Origin: JADKCL01 sp046329055
GTDB lineage: Bacteria; Bacteroidota; Bacteroidia; J057; JADKCL01
Direction of reading: 5' to 3'
Assembly: GCA_046329055.1 (NCBI GenBank)
Contig: JAXLVK010000022.1
Span: forward strand, 3,115-67,114
Length of the DNA stretch: 64,000 bases
Within the stretch, counting starts at the first letter, position 1, and each line of letters opens with the position of its first letter. The position numbers and the translations under genes were made by a program. The notes below the pieces were generated by a model. The model was not told the DNA's origin, did no database searches, and was given only the letters and a program-made list of their open reading frames with translations. Shown in pieces: positions 26,393-36,573 of this stretch.

Positions 26393-29026
26393 TCAATTGC
26401 CGGAGAGCAAAACCTCCTCGTAGTAAAGGAAATAGTCTTCCATCCGCTTCTTGCCGTAGGCGGTGCGGAAGTTGGCCGGGCTGATGTAGGCTGCCTTTTC
26501 TTCCTCGTCCGTGAACAAAGTGCTCAATTCCATGTCCTTGCGCAGTGCGGAGATGTAGGCGGCGGCCTCCTTCTCGCTGTCAAACTGGCTGATGTAAGGC
26601 ATGTGGTACTTGTTGTTGTAGAGGAAGACGCTCACGTTGAGGCGCTTTTCGGCGAAGTACTTGGCGTTGAAGTCGTTCACCTTCTGCTGGAGCTCATTGG
26701 TTTGGAGCTTCTCCTTCTTGATGGTGACGACGACGTAGAGCTTTTCATTGGGTTTGCGGACGGCCTCAAATCCTGCGAATCGCGGGTTTTCGTTGCCGGG
26801 CTGAACTTGATTGTCGCCGGGTTGTCCCTTGTTTTCGGCCGGCTTGTCACCGCTGAGGTAGGCGAGGGTCCGGTTGATCTCGGGAATCACATCCGCGTCG
26901 GGGTAGTTGGTCTTGGTGTACTTGTAGATGTTCACCAAGCTGTCCTTGAGGCCCATGCCGCCGTAGCTCTTGCCCCGGATCATATAGACTTCCGCGAGGC
27001 CCTCATCCTCAGGGAACTGGCTGATGATGAAGTTGCTGAAGTCGATGCAGGTGTTCCATTCCCTGCGCTGGTAGGTCTCAAGCAGGGCTTTGTAGGCGGC
27101 TGCGAAGTTTTCCATGCTCTCCTTGGAGCCGTCCTCGAAGGTCTCGTTGTTGCAATACTTACAATAGCGACTATTGGGCGCTGCGGTGCAGATTTTGCGT
27201 TTCTGCTCATTGGCGCTGGACTCGTCCTCCTTGTCGGAGTAGATCTTGAAGAGGGCGTAGCGCGCCTTGAGGGTGTATTCGGAATCCGGGAAGCGGTTGA
27301 CGAGGCGATTGTACACCACGATGGCGGAGTCCAGAATCTGGAGCTTGTTTTGGTAAACCTGACCGAGGCCGTAGAGGGCTTCTTCGACTTTGCCAGCTGC
27401 AAGGATGCGATCCTCCTCGGTGCGGGGCACATTCTTGATCATCTTGGCCTTTTCGGCGGAGCCATACTTCTTGACCTCCTCCTCGGAGATCTTGACAGTA
27501 TCCGCTCCCTCGCTGTCCGTGATGACCTCCAGGGTCTTGTTCTTCCTGCGCCAGTTGTCCTCGTTTTTGCGCATGCCCCAAGACTGCTCGAATTTGATCT
27601 TGCCGGAACTGACCTGATCGGGCGAGTCAAAATAGAAGCCATTGTTCCCTCGTCCCTTGTCCTCACCGAATTGGTTGAAGAGGTTGGGATCGTTGAGGGC
27701 CTTCATTTCTTCAAGGCGGCGCTGCTCATCCTGCTCCTTGCGCTTGGCTTGGGCCTCGAGGTATTTGTCCACGTATTCCTCCAGGGACTTGTCGCTCATC
27801 TTGCTCAACTGCAGGAGGCTATCTTGGAGGTGGATCGTGTTCACATAACCGATGTACTCCTTGAGCGTGGCGCTGATCGTGGAGATTTCGCGGTATTCGG
27901 GCGCTTCCGCATTGATGGAGGCGGAGGCACTGTCGAAGTAAACCTGCGCATTCGGGAAGTCCTTCAGGTCGTAGAAGTAGATCTGACCAATCTTGTAATA
28001 GGAGAGGGCCTTTTGCCGCTGATTGTTGGTGTTGGCGGCGACGGACATCTTGAGGTGCTTGATGGCGGTTTTCTTCTTGTCGAGCTTGAGGTAGAGTTCG
28101 GCGATCTCATAATAGATGCGGTCGCGGTAGTCCACGTTTTTCTCGTCCTTGGCCATCTTCTTGAGCATCTTCATGAGCTTGTCCAAGTCGCCACCGGATT
28201 GGTCAGCGATCATGAGCTTGGCCATGGCCAATTTTGCATTGAAGATCAGCTCGTAGTCCGTGTTGAGCTTGGTGACGGCCTTGTAGTTTTCAATGGCCTT
28301 GGTGTTCTGCTCTTGGCTCTGGTAAATCTGTCCGAGCAGGTAACTGACCCGCGCCTTGTTGTTCGCACCTTTGATAAAGCTGCGATTCTTGTTCAAAATG
28401 CGTTGCACCTCCTCATACTTGCCCTGATCGAGCAGCACCTGCGCATTCACCAAGGCCAATTCACCACGCTCGCGCTTTTTGAGGTCGATGTGTGCGAGCT
28501 GCTCTTCCAGGATTTTCGTGGCCAGGGTGGGATTCTCGTCCATGAGGTGGCATTTCACCATCCACATGTACACGAGCGGCACGAGCTTGGAATCAGGATA
28601 TTTCTTGAGGACGAATTCGAAGTTGCTCAGGGCGAGGATGTAGTTCCGCTTGTAGAACCAAGCCTTCCCGATGTTGTAGCGGAAGTTGTCAATCCACTTG
28701 TTGTCCTTCTGATTGTGCTTCTGAAGGGCGATTTCGCAGATCTCGATGACTTTGTCGAAAGTGGGGGTGTTCGTTTTGGCGTCCTCGGCAGTGCCAGCAA
28801 ACCAGACCGGAATGAAGCCTTCAGGCGGTACACGGTAGGCCGCATTGATGGCATTGGTGCCCTCTTTGAGTTTGACGGCCGCGTTGTACTGATAATTGTA
28901 GAGGCTGGTCGTGTTGTGAAAGCTACGCGAGACGATGTTGTTCCGCTTCACACCGCAGGAACTTATCCACATGCCGAGGATGGCTATTGTGAAAAAATAT
29001 GTAACTTTGTACTTCAACGTTGGCAA
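26393..29026 (-). CDS. sprE: SprE/PorW, T9SS-associated TPR lipoprotein
   Basis: The 877-residue lipoprotein has lipobox WISSC (Cys24) and then NIVSRSFHNTTSLYNYQYNA, which resembles the SprE/PorW N-terminus. Many TPR-like helices follow (for example NIGKAWFYKRNYILALSNFEFVLKKYP). A central low-complexity region rich in Arg, Glu and Asn includes NQFGEDKGRGNNGFYFDSPDQV, a segment conserved in SprE. The C-terminus has PGNENPRFAGFEAVRKPNEKLYVV/VKI-type repeats. The family is needed for T9SS function and gliding. The divergent M23 peptidase and bactofilin neighbours fit the conserved surroundings of sprE. Length agrees with known SprE (about 870). Confidence 0.88.
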   Translation of the reverse strand: MPTLKYKVTYFFTIAILGMWISSCGVKRNNIVSRSFHNTTSLYNYQYNAAVKLKEGTNAINAAYRVPPEGFIPVWFAGTAEDAKTNTPTFDKVIEICEIALQKHNQKDNKWIDNFRYNIGKAWFYKRNYILALSNFEFVLKKYPDSKLVPLVYMWMVKCHLMDENPTLATKILEEQLAHIDLKKRERGELALVNAQVLLDQGKYEEVQRILNKNRSFIKGANNKARVSYLLGQIYQSQEQNTKAIENYKAVTKLNTDYELIFNAKLAMAKLMIADQSGGDLDKLMKMLKKMAKDEKNVDYRDRIYYEIAELYLKLDKKKTAIKHLKMSVAANTNNQRQKALSYYKIGQIYFYDLKDFPNAQVYFDSASASINAEAPEYREISTISATLKEYIGYVNTIHLQDSLLQLSKMSDKSLEEYVDKYLEAQAKRKEQDEQRRLEEMKALNDPNLFNQFGEDKGRGNNGFYFDSPDQVSSGKIKFEQSWGMRKNEDNWRRKNKTLEVITDSEGADTVKISEEEVKKYGSAEKAKMIKNVPRTEEDRILAAGKVEEALYGLGQVYQNKLQILDSAIVVYNRLVNRFPDSEYTLKARYALFKIYSDKEDESSANEQKRKICTAAPNSRYCKYCNNETFEDGSKESMENFAAAYKALLETYQRREWNTCIDFSNFIISQFPEDEGLAEVYMIRGKSYGGMGLKDSLVNIYKYTKTNYPDADVIPEINRTLAYLSGDKPAENKGQPGDNQVQPGNENPRFAGFEAVRKPNEKLYVVVTIKKEKLQTNELQQKVNDFNAKYFAEKRLNVSVFLYNNKYHMPYISQFDSEKEAAAYISALRKDMELSTLFTDEEEKAAYISPANFRTAYGKKRMEDYFLYYEEVLLSGN

Positions 29027-29090
29027 ATGTTCGGGAAAAATACGCTAAAACCCGGAAACGCCTTTGTGTAAAAATCCGGTACCCGGATCA

Positions 29091-29098
29091 CAAATATA
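29091..29098 (-). promoter_or_regulatory. -7 element upstream of sprE
   Basis: Read on the reverse strand this is TATATTTG, an exact TAnnTTTG match about 65 nt upstream of the sprE ATG. No good -33 TTG is seen. Confidence 0.45.
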
Positions 29099-29113
29099 GG
29101 GAAAAGGTCAGAG

Positions 29114-30016
29114 ATGCTGAAAGAGCGCGCTACTCGGTTATGGGCTAGACTGGTGAAGAAGTACCGGTTGGTACTTTATGACCATGAGTCACTGTCCCAA
29201 TCGCGGAATGTAATCTTCAAGCCACTTACGGTGGTTTTGGTGGGATCGGGAGCCCTGTTGGCCATGACGATGCTTACCAGCCTCTTCATTTTCAACGTTC
29301 CCGCCATCCATCGCCACATCCCGGGGTTTCAGTCCCACTTGTCGGAGGACTACAAGTCCCTGCAACGCAAGAACAATGAGCTCGAGCGCGAGGTCGCCGA
29401 GATGGATTCCATGCTCAAGGTGTTCACCTCCGCCCTCGGTTCTGGCGACGTGAAGGCCAAGCCCGATCAAAAGGTCTGGGAAAGCGCTATGCCCGAGCCC
29501 GCGCAAGTCACGCCGGATCAGGATGACCATGGGCAAACTGCCATGGCACATCAAGACGAGGGTGGAGACGAGGAGTTGCCCGTGGAGGGCAGCGGAAACC
29601 TCCGCCCCATCGTCCCGCAGCCCCGCACAGGCGCCAATGTCCTGAACCTAGTAGCCCCCGTGGACGGCTACGTCACCAAGGACTTCGAACCCAAGGACAA
29701 GCCGCACTTCGGCATCGACCTGGGCGCGGAGGAGAACTCACTCGTGCGCTCCGTCGCGGATGGCCTCATCGTGTTTTCCGAATACTCGAACACGACCGGC
29801 TACGTGGTGGGCATCTGGCACAGCAAGTACAACATGCTTTCCTTCTACAAGCACAACAGCCGATTGTTCAAGTCGGTGGGCGCGCACGTGTTTGCGGGGG
29901 AAGCCATCGCCGTGATCGGCAACACGGGCATCAACTCGTCAGGAACGCACCTGCACTTTGAGCTCTGGTATGACAACCGTCCGGTCAACCCGGCGGATTA
30001 CATCAATTTCAACTAG
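29114..30016 (+). CDS. M23 family metallopeptidase (membrane-anchored)
   Basis: The 300-residue protein has a cytoplasmic N-terminus, one membrane helix (about residues 38-60) and a coiled-coil (about 76-102). A charged linker leads to an M23 LytM-type domain (about 178-298). The zinc ligands are intact: His198 and Asp202 in HFGIDLG, and His279/His281 in THLHFELW. It is probably an active peptidoglycan endopeptidase or an activator of one. It is divergent from sprE and 8 nt upstream of the bactofilin, so cell-wall remodelling and cytoskeletal functions are combined. Confidence 0.92.
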   Translation: MLKERATRLWARLVKKYRLVLYDHESLSQSRNVIFKPLTVVLVGSGALLAMTMLTSLFIFNVPAIHRHIPGFQSHLSEDYKSLQRKNNELEREVAEMDSMLKVFTSALGSGDVKAKPDQKVWESAMPEPAQVTPDQDDHGQTAMAHQDEGGDEELPVEGSGNLRPIVPQPRTGANVLNLVAPVDGYVTKDFEPKDKPHFGIDLGAEENSLVRSVADGLIVFSEYSNTTGYVVGIWHSKYNMLSFYKHNSRLFKSVGAHVFAGEAIAVIGNTGINSSGTHLHFELWYDNRPVNPADYINFN

Positions 30017-30024
30017 GGGTGGCA

Positions 30025-30531
30025 ATGTTTGGATCTTCAAAATCAAAGGGTAGTAATAAAGGTATGGCAACCGAAAACGTACTCAACACCATCGCCGAGG
30101 GCACGGTCCTCGAGGGCAAAATCACCACGAAGGGCGATATCCGTGTAGAGGGCCGGGTGATCGGCACCATTACCTGCGACGCCAAGCTCGTGATCGGGGA
30201 GAAGGGTTCCGTGGAAGGAGTGGTCGATGCCCGCAATGCCTACATCGCCGGTTCCGTGAAGGGGCAGGTGGTCGTGCGCGAATTGCTGCAACTCCAGGCC
30301 AACGGCCATATCAATGGCGACATCTACACGCAAAAGCTCAGCGTGCAGGTGGGAGCGACCTTTACTGGCAATTGCCGCATGGGGCAGGAGGCCAAGAACA
30401 TGCTTTCCGAGTCCCAAACCCGCATCGAGGCCGAAAATGAGCGCCGCCGTTGCCGCCAATCCCCCAAGAAGAACGGCATCAACGGGCACTCTGGTGTTGA
30501 GGACAGGCCCCCACGTGAGCCTCGTGAATGA
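30025..30531 (+). CDS. Bactofilin (polymer-forming cytoskeletal protein)
   Basis: The protein (ATG at 30025; a GTG at 30019 in frame is possible) has the bactofilin core. A beta-helix runs over about residues 20-125 with the repeated pattern of IAEGTVLEGKITTKGDIRVEG and GSVKGQVVVRELLQLQANGHINGDI. Bactofilins polymerise without nucleotides at the inner membrane, often with M23 peptidases, as the upstream neighbour suggests. The C-terminal basic tail may be altered because indels begin near here: the last 30 residues do not look like a normal bactofilin end. Gene order M23-bactofilin-atpZ is common in Bacteroidota. Confidence 0.9.
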   Translation: MFGSSKSKGSNKGMATENVLNTIAEGTVLEGKITTKGDIRVEGRVIGTITCDAKLVIGEKGSVEGVVDARNAYIAGSVKGQVVVRELLQLQANGHINGDIYTQKLSVQVGATFTGNCRMGQEAKNMLSESQTRIEAENERRRCRQSPKKNGINGHSGVEDRPPREPRE

Positions 30532-30798
30532 ATGACTGAAAGCAGCGGGCGGATTACTCACTACAGCCTGTGTGCATCCAAATGGTGCTCACCATCCCGT
30601 TGTTCACCTATCTGGGCCACCGCCTGGACAAGTACATTGAGAACCCCAAGCCCATCTCGGACCGCTGTCTTCTGCCCTGCTCGGGGTGGTGATTGCCATG
30701 TTCGCCATGCTCAGATCCTTCATCAAACCCAACCCAAGAAAAAGTCCGGTACACCAGGGGAATCCCTTCCAATCCGCAATGAGTATAATAAGGTATAG
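30532..30798 (+). CDS. atpZ: AtpZ/AtpI-like protein, frameshifted
   Basis: After MTESSGRITHYS the frame changes, and CIQMVLTIPLFTYLGHRLD is followed by KYIENPKPIS and then GVVIAMFAMLRSFIK. This is the two-helix AtpZ/AtpI family that precedes F-ATPase genes in Bacteroidota. AtpI-type proteins assist c-ring assembly or cation handling. At least two indels are needed to join the pieces. The end of the reading frame is uncertain and overlaps the next gene. Confidence 0.65.
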   Translation: MTESSGRITHYSLCASKWCSPSRCSPIWATAWTSTLRTPSPSRTAVFCPARGGDCHVRHAQILHQTQPKKKSGTPGESLPIRNEYNKV

Positions 30799-31050
30799 CC
30801 TGCTGTCCGTCGCCATCATGGCGGTGATCATGCTGGCCACTTGGCCGTTGCGTGAGCAAATCCTGCTCTCCGCGCACGCCTCGCATTGGGGGCCATCGCA
30901 CTTTCCAGCATCTCGGGCATCGTCGCCTACGCCATTGTCTATTCCGGGATCGAGAAGTGCATCACCTTGTTCACGGCTTATGTGAGCGGGAGCATGCTCA
31001 TCAAGATGGTCATCGGGATGCTGGGCGTCTTCTTGGTGGCACTCAAATAA
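30779..31050 (+). CDS. Small ATP synthase-linked membrane protein, frameshifted
   Basis: The frame starts MSIIRYSLLSVAIMAVIML and then, after a shift near 30880, continues ALSSISGIVAYAIVYSGIEK and YVSGSMLIKMVIGMLGVFLVALK up to the TAA at 31048. The result is a protein of about 90 residues with three membrane helices. This position between atpZ and atpB is usually held by a small AtpR/AtpI-like membrane protein in Bacteroidota. The function is unknown; it is named by context and topology only. Confidence 0.55.
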
Positions 31051-31176
31051 GCTGTTGGCCGCCAGCCATTCGTGCTCAGCTACTTTTTCTGCTATTTTGT
31101 TTTTACGTCTCTTGAGGTTTACTGGCTTGCGTAAATTGCGCCCGATTTCAAAAAAAGGGGTGCGAGAATCGCAAAA

Positions 31177-32490
31177 ATGAAGAGCCGAATACCTAGATTT
31201 TGCTTCCAAATAGCCCTGATTCTTTCGTTTGCGTTTGCATGGAAAGTATCAGACCCAAGTCCAACACGGTGAAAACCATCATGCCAACTCGCCCGAGACC
31301 GGGGAGCAGCGCCTGCTGGCAATCACGAGGGCATGGAGAGGGCTGCTGACGTGATCATTCACCACGTCATGGACAGCCACGACTGGCACATCACTGACAT
31401 CGGAGAGACCGCGATTTCGCTGCCACTTCCTTGGATTGTGTACAATTCCCAGAAGGGACTTGATTTCTTCATGAACACAGAGGCCATGCTTGAGGGTGAC
31501 AACCACTACCTCGAGTCCCATGGCAACCTGTACTACGTGAAGAGCAATGTCCCTGTCGCTACGTTCCACGACCTCACCGACCCCGCCGAAAAGGAGGAGT
31601 TTGAGAAACGGAAAAAGAGGGTGCTGGCAAATACGTCATCGTCCACCACAAGCTCGAGCGCTACGACGAAGCCACTGGCAAGAACGTGCCGCAGAGGAGT
31701 GATGGTGGAGGTTTTCGAGAAGATGGAAGGCGTCACCGTGATCGACTTCTCGATGACCAAGACGGCTCTCCAGATTCTGATCGTGGCCATTGTGATGTTG
31801 CTGCTCTTCACCCGCGTGGCCAAGGCCTACAAGCAACGTGAAGGCATGGCCCCCAAGGGCTTGCAGTAAAGCTTCATGGACGCTGATCCTCTTCGTTCGT
31901 GACGAGGTCGCCAAGCCTTATCTGCATGGCAAGCATGGACAAGCCCAGCCCTACTTGCTCACGCTGTTCTTCTTCCTGTGATCAGCAACACTTTGGCCTC
32001 ACGCCGCTCAGCTCCAACATCGCGGGCAACACGTCCATCACGCTGATGCTGGCCTTGCTGACCTTCATCCTGATCAATACCCGGAACAGCACCAAGGATT
32101 TCTGGTTGCACATCTTCTGGTTCCCCGGCGTTCCGCTCTGGATGAAACCGCTGATGCTGGTTGTGGAGCTCATGGGCTTCTTCACCAAGCTTCCAGGCCT
32201 TGGCCATCCGTCTTTTCGCGAACATCTCCGCGGGTCACTTCATGGTGCTCTCGCTCATCTCCCTCATCTTCATCATGAGCAAGGGCGGACACGTCCCGGC
32301 TGCAGGTTGGGGGGATTTCTCCGCTTTCGCTGGCATTCTCCCTCTTCATCTTCGCGGTGGAGTTGATCGTGGCAGCGGTTCAAGCATTCGTCTTTCTCGC
32401 TGCTCACAGCGCGGCGTTCATCGGCCAAGCCATGGAGACCCACGAGCACCACGGGATGACCACGGTGTGGAACATGCCCACGCCCACTGA
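31177..32490 (+). CDS. atpB: ATP synthase F0 subunit a, frameshifted
   Basis: From the ATG at 31177 a signal-like segment (ALILSFAFA) precedes the Bacteroidota-type long periplasmic N-terminus DVIIHHVMDSHDWHITDIGE. The membrane core follows in several frames: VTVIDFSMTKTALQ, FGLTPLSSNIAGNTSIT, KPLMLVVELMGFFTKLPGLAIRLFANISAGH (with the essential Arg in AIRLFAN) and a C-terminal His-rich tail ending HAHAH. The subunit forms the proton half-channels. At least five indels break the frame, but no motif is missing, so sequence error is likely. Confidence 0.85.
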
Positions 32491-32530
32491 TAAGTACATT
32501 ATTTATTTCTCACTATAACCGGTTACAATT

Positions 32531-32809
32531 ATGGAAGCAATTGCAGGGATTGGGATCGGTGCTGGTCTTTGGTGCAATCGGCGCAGGCTTGGGCATCGGT
32601 CGCCTTGCTGGCAGCGGCAGGAATCTATCACCGTCAGCCCAGCGCTGTTTAAGTGACAGTCCGCGCCAGCATGATTCTTACTGCTGTTCTCATCGAGGGT
32701 GTTGCACTCTTTCGCTGAGGTGATCTGCCTCTTGGTTGTTCTTATTGAGAAAGAAGAACACGATGAACAAGGCCGAGGGAATGCCCCGGCCTCCATCCGA
32801 ATCTTTTAG
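32531..32809 (+). CDS. atpE: ATP synthase F0 subunit c, frameshifted
   Basis: MEAIAGIGIGAGL is followed by VFGAIGAGLGIGRL and, in another frame, ASMILTAVLIEGVALFAEVICLL with the proton-carrying Glu in LIEG. These are the two helices of the c-ring subunit. The hairpin between them is damaged by indels near 32570 and 32640. The true stop cannot be fixed; the frame closes at 32809. An extra tail beyond EKEEH is doubtful. Confidence 0.8.
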
Positions 32810-32914
32810 AGGTACATCGATGTTGGAGGGGATTGATTCTAGAGTGAAATGGTCGCGGTGTACTAGAGCTGAAAAATAAGCGCAAACGTTCGCAGAAAGC
32901 GACAAAGCAATAAA

Positions 32915-33403
32915 ATGGATCTATTAACACCTAAACTGGGTTTGTTTGTTCAAGCGCTGCTCATCTTCCTGATCCTCGTGGCCCTGCTGGAAGTTCGCCT
33001 GGAAACCGATCATGGCTGGTATCAAGAGCCGTGAAGAGGGCATCCAAAAGTCGACTCCACGAGGCCAAGCAAGTCCGCGAGGAAAGCGTCAAGCGAAGGC
33101 TGACAACGAAGCCTGCTCGCCCAAGCCCGTGCTGAGCGTGAGAACATGCTCAAGGAGGCACGCACCATGGGTGATGCAGATCGTGTCCAAGGCCCGTCGT
33201 GACGCCGATGCCGAGTACAAGCGCACCATGGACAAGGCACTCGAGGTATCCGCGCTGAGAAGATGCGGCTCCTACCGACGGGAAAAACCAAGTGGCTAAG
33301 CTTCCATCGAGGTCGCCGAAAAGACTTGCGCCAAGAACTACAGGTCGCCAAGACCCAGGAGGACGTGGCCATAAAGTTCATCAACGACCTGAACCTCAAC
33401 TGA
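32915..33403 (+). CDS. atpF: ATP synthase F0 subunit b, frameshifted
   Basis: The ATG at 32915 starts MDLLTPKLGLFVQALLIFLILV, the membrane anchor, then KPIMAGIKSREEGIQKS, KQVREESVK, NMLKEARTMGD and IVSKARRDADAEYKRTMDKAL. The gene ends VAIKFINDLNLN with TGA at 33401. The long helical stalk of the b subunit is clear. Five or more small indels are spread over 490 nt. It is the peripheral stalk linking F0 subunit a to F1 subunit delta. Confidence 0.82.
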
Positions 33404-33410
33404 TCCCGTC

Positions 33411-33965
33411 ATGATTGAGATCAAACTTGAGACCGTTACGCCAACTCGATCCTCGTACTCGCCCAAGAGCGCGGTCAGGTCGAGCGTGCGTGAGGATTTC
33501 CAGAAAATCCACCGGGTCTGTCAGAGCAATCCCGACTTGTGCGGATGCTCGAGAGTCCCCTGATCCACGGCGACAAGAAGCAGGACATCCTTGATGAAAT
33601 CTTCAAGGGGCAGTTTTGCGACATCACCGATAGCCTCATCCGCATCATTGTCCGGAAGAAGCGTGAGGATACCTCGACGACATCGCCGAGCGTTACTTGC
33701 ACCAATACGACCGCTTGAACAACATCACTCGTGGCATTCGCGCAGCGCCCATCCTCTCACCGGGAGGCACAGGTCGCCAAGATCAAGCAGGCCATCGAGG
33801 CACAGTTCAAGACCACCTTCGAAATCACCCATGAGATTGACCCCCAACCTCATCGGTGGTTTTGTGCTGTGCGTAGGCGATCGCCAGTTCGATGCGAGCA
33901 TCGCCACCCGCTTGCGGGCTTTGAAACAAGAATTTGACAGTAATCCCTACGTTAAACAGGTATAA
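33411..33965 (+). CDS. atpH: ATP synthase F1 subunit delta, frameshifted
   Basis: The pieces SPLIHGDKKQDILDEIFKGQF, LIRIIVRKKRED, LDDIAERYLHQYDR and then VAKIKQAIEAQFKTTFEITHEID plus IGGFVLCVGDRQFDASI are the typical delta order (OSCP fold). The gene runs from the ATG at 33411 to the TAA at 33963. Several frame changes occur, especially near 33540, 33670 and 33760. The subunit joins the b stalk to the alpha3beta3 head. Confidence 0.82.
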
Positions 33966-33967
33966 CA

Positions 33968-35561
33968 ATGGTAGAAGTAAGACCGATGAAGTTCCGCGAT
34001 CCTTGCGTCAGCAGCTGAGCGGCTTCCGACCGAGGCAGAATTGCAAGAGGGTACCGTGCTCCAAATCGGTGACGGTATCGCCCGTATATATGGCTTGTCC
34101 AAAGTGCAGGCTGGTGAGCTCATCGAGTTCCAGAACGGCTTGCGCGGCATGGTGTTGAACCTGGAAGAGGTGACAACGTCGGTGCGGTGCTCTTTGGCGA
34201 AAGCGAAGGCATTAAGGAAGGGGACACTGTGCGCCGCACAGGCCGTATCGCCTCCATCCCGGTGGGCGAAGGTCTGATCGGTCGCGGTCATCAACCCTCG
34301 GCGAGCCGATCGACGGCAAGGGCCTGATGGGTGGCGAGTTCTACGACTCTCCGTTCGAGCGCAAAGCCCCGGTGATCTACCGTCAGCCTGTGGCCCAGCC
34401 GCTGCAGACCGTGAACATCAAGGCCATCGACGCCATGATTCCGATCGCCGTGGTCAGCGCGAATTGATCATCGAGACCGTCAGACTGGCAAGACCGCCGT
34501 GGCCATCGATACCATTGTGAACCAGAAGGAATTTTATGAGCGCGGCGAACTTCTATGTTCTGCATCTACGTCGCCTGCGGTCAGAAGCGCGGTTCACCAT
34601 CGCTCAGGTGGTGAAGGCCCTGGAAAAAGCTGGCGCTGTGGACTACACCATCGTGGTCGCGGCTCCTGCTTCCTCCCCCGCTCCTCTCCAATACTTCGCC
34701 CCGTTCGCTGGCGCAGCCATCGGCGAGTTTTTCCGTGACACGGGCCGCCACGCAGGCGGGGATTTTCGACGACTTGAGCAAGCAAGCTGTGGCTTACCGT
34801 GAGGTTTCCCTGCTGCTCCGCCGTCCTCCGGGTCGTGAGGCTTACCCTGGTGACGTGTTCTACCTGCACAGCCGCCTCCTCTGGTGCGCGCAGCAGAACG
34901 TCGAAATTCATGCAGACGGTAATAACGGATACGCAATTGACCTTCCAGTCCTCTGGAAGAAGATCGCAGGCGGCACCTTCTGAGGCCCCTGACCGCTTCC
35001 CGGATCACCGAAACCCAGGGCAGGACGTGTCCGCGTACATCCCCACTAACGTGATCTCCATCACCGACGGTCGATTCTCGAGTCCAACCTCTTCAACTCC
35101 GGTGTACGCCCCGCCATCAACGTGGGTATCTCCGTGAGCCGCGTGGGTGGTTCCGCTCAGATCAAGCCGATGAAGAAGGTCGCTGGTACCCTGAAGCTGC
35201 ACCTCGCTCAGTACCGCGAGCTCGAAGCCTTCTCCAAGTTCGGTTCCGACTTGGACAAGAGCACCATGGCTCAGCTCGAGCGCGGCAAGCGTCTGTCGAA
35301 ATCCTGAAGCAAAAGCAGCTCAGCCCGGTCTGTGGAAGAGCAGATCGCCATCATCTCGCTTAAGACCAAGGGCCTGCTGGAGGAGCTCGTGCACCCGCAT
35401 CAAGGAATTTGAGCGTGCCTAAGCATCGAGCATCTGCGCCCGAACCACAAGGATGTGATGGCCGGGAACTCGCCAAGCGCGGCGGTGATGTCACCAAGCC
35501 CGAGGTGGAGAAGGTCCTCATCGACACGGCCAAGCAAGTCGCGGCCAATTTCCAGAACTGA
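33968..35561 (+). CDS. atpA: ATP synthase F1 subunit alpha, frameshifted
   Basis: The order is complete: ELQEGTVLQIGDGIARIYGL, LVGRV-like RRTGRIASIPVGEGLIGR, the QTGKTAVAIDTIVNQK P-loop, CIYVACGQKR, ALEKAGAVDYTIVVAAPAS, SLLLRRPPGREAYPGDVFYLHSR, YIPTNVISITDG, and the C-terminal GTLKLHLAQYRELEAFSKFG. It runs from the ATG at 33968 to the TGA at 35559, close to the normal 525-530 codons. At least ten indels interrupt the frame. The alpha subunit provides the non-catalytic nucleotide sites of F1. Confidence 0.9.
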
Positions 35562-35582
35562 GAATTTAATCGGTAGCCTCTA

Positions 35583-36476
35583 ATGGCGAATACAAAGGAA
35601 TTAAGGGAGCGGATCAAGTCCGTCAAGAGCACGCAGCAGCTCACCTGCGCCAGAAAATGGTGGCCGCGGCCAAGTTGAAGCGCGCCCAGGACACCATCAT
35701 CCAGTTGGCGTCCCTATGCCCAGAAGCTCCTCGGCGAGATCATGGGCAACATCGCAGCTGAAGTGACGGGAGACATCGAAAGCCCTACATGAAGCAGTCG
35801 CCGCGGAGAAGGTGCTCCTCGTGGTCGTCACCCAACCGCGGTCTCTGTGGAGCGCGAATGCGAACGTGAACAAGGCCGCCCTTGAGGTCGCTCAGGGCGT
35901 CTATCCCGAGCAATTGGCCGCAGGCAACCTGTCCATTTTGGCCATCGGCAAGAAGGTTGAGTGCTTCAAGGAGTGGCTTCAACATGGTGGCGAGAACCAC
36001 GACACCTTGCAGACCTGAGCTTTGACTCCGTGAATGCTGTCGCTACCATGGTGATGGACGGATTCGTCTCCGGCAAGTGGGATCGTGTACCTCGTGTACA
36101 ATGAGTTCAAGAACGTCATGTCGCAAATCAAGCGCCACGAGCAGTTCCTGCCCATTGCTGCGAATCCTGCTCCCGCTCCGCTGCTGCGAGTGCCGTTGCC
36201 GCCGCCAAGGTGGGTTCGGCGATTTTCGAGCCCAACAAGGTCGATATCTTGACCGATCTGATCCCGAAGAGCCTCCGCATCCGTTTAAGCAAGGCGGTGC
36301 TGGAAAGCAACGCGGTGAGCAAGGCGCGGATGGTGGCCATGGACAATGCTACCACCAACGCCGAGGAACTCATCAAGCAGCTTCGCCTCGCTTACAACCA
36401 AGCCCGTCAGGCCGCGATCACCAAGGAAATCTTGGAAATCGTTGCAGGTGCCGAAGCATTGGCAAGCGCGGGTTGA
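35583..36476 (+). CDS. atpG: ATP synthase F1 subunit gamma, frameshifted
   Basis: The gene starts at the ATG at 35583 (MANTKELRERIKSVKSTQQ) and shows KMVAAAKLKRAQDTIIQL. It ends with SKARMVAMDNATTNAEELIKQ and TKEILEIVAGAEALASAG. Both terminal helices of the rotor shaft are therefore present. The middle is shifted several times (near 35710, 35785, 35850, 36010). Its length (894 nt) is normal. No atpD or atpC follows, which is usual in Bacteroidota, where these lie elsewhere. Confidence 0.86.
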
Positions 36477-36573
36477 TCCTGAATGGCCAGAAACTACAGG
36501 AAGAGGCCACCCATCGGGTGGCCTCTTTGCTTCCATTGCAAATTCCGCCAAAACCCCGGACCTTTGGCCCCCG

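Noticed and set aside
26093..29071. Long forward open frame of 992 codons
   Set aside because: It mirrors sprE on the other strand, is a run of Val, Leu and Gly without membrane topology, and the reverse frame has a lipobox and TPR.
30532..36476. Reading the ATP synthase operon as pseudogenes
   Set aside because: All catalytic motifs remain, lengths are normal and the indels are spread evenly; sequence error is more likely, so the genes are listed as coding.
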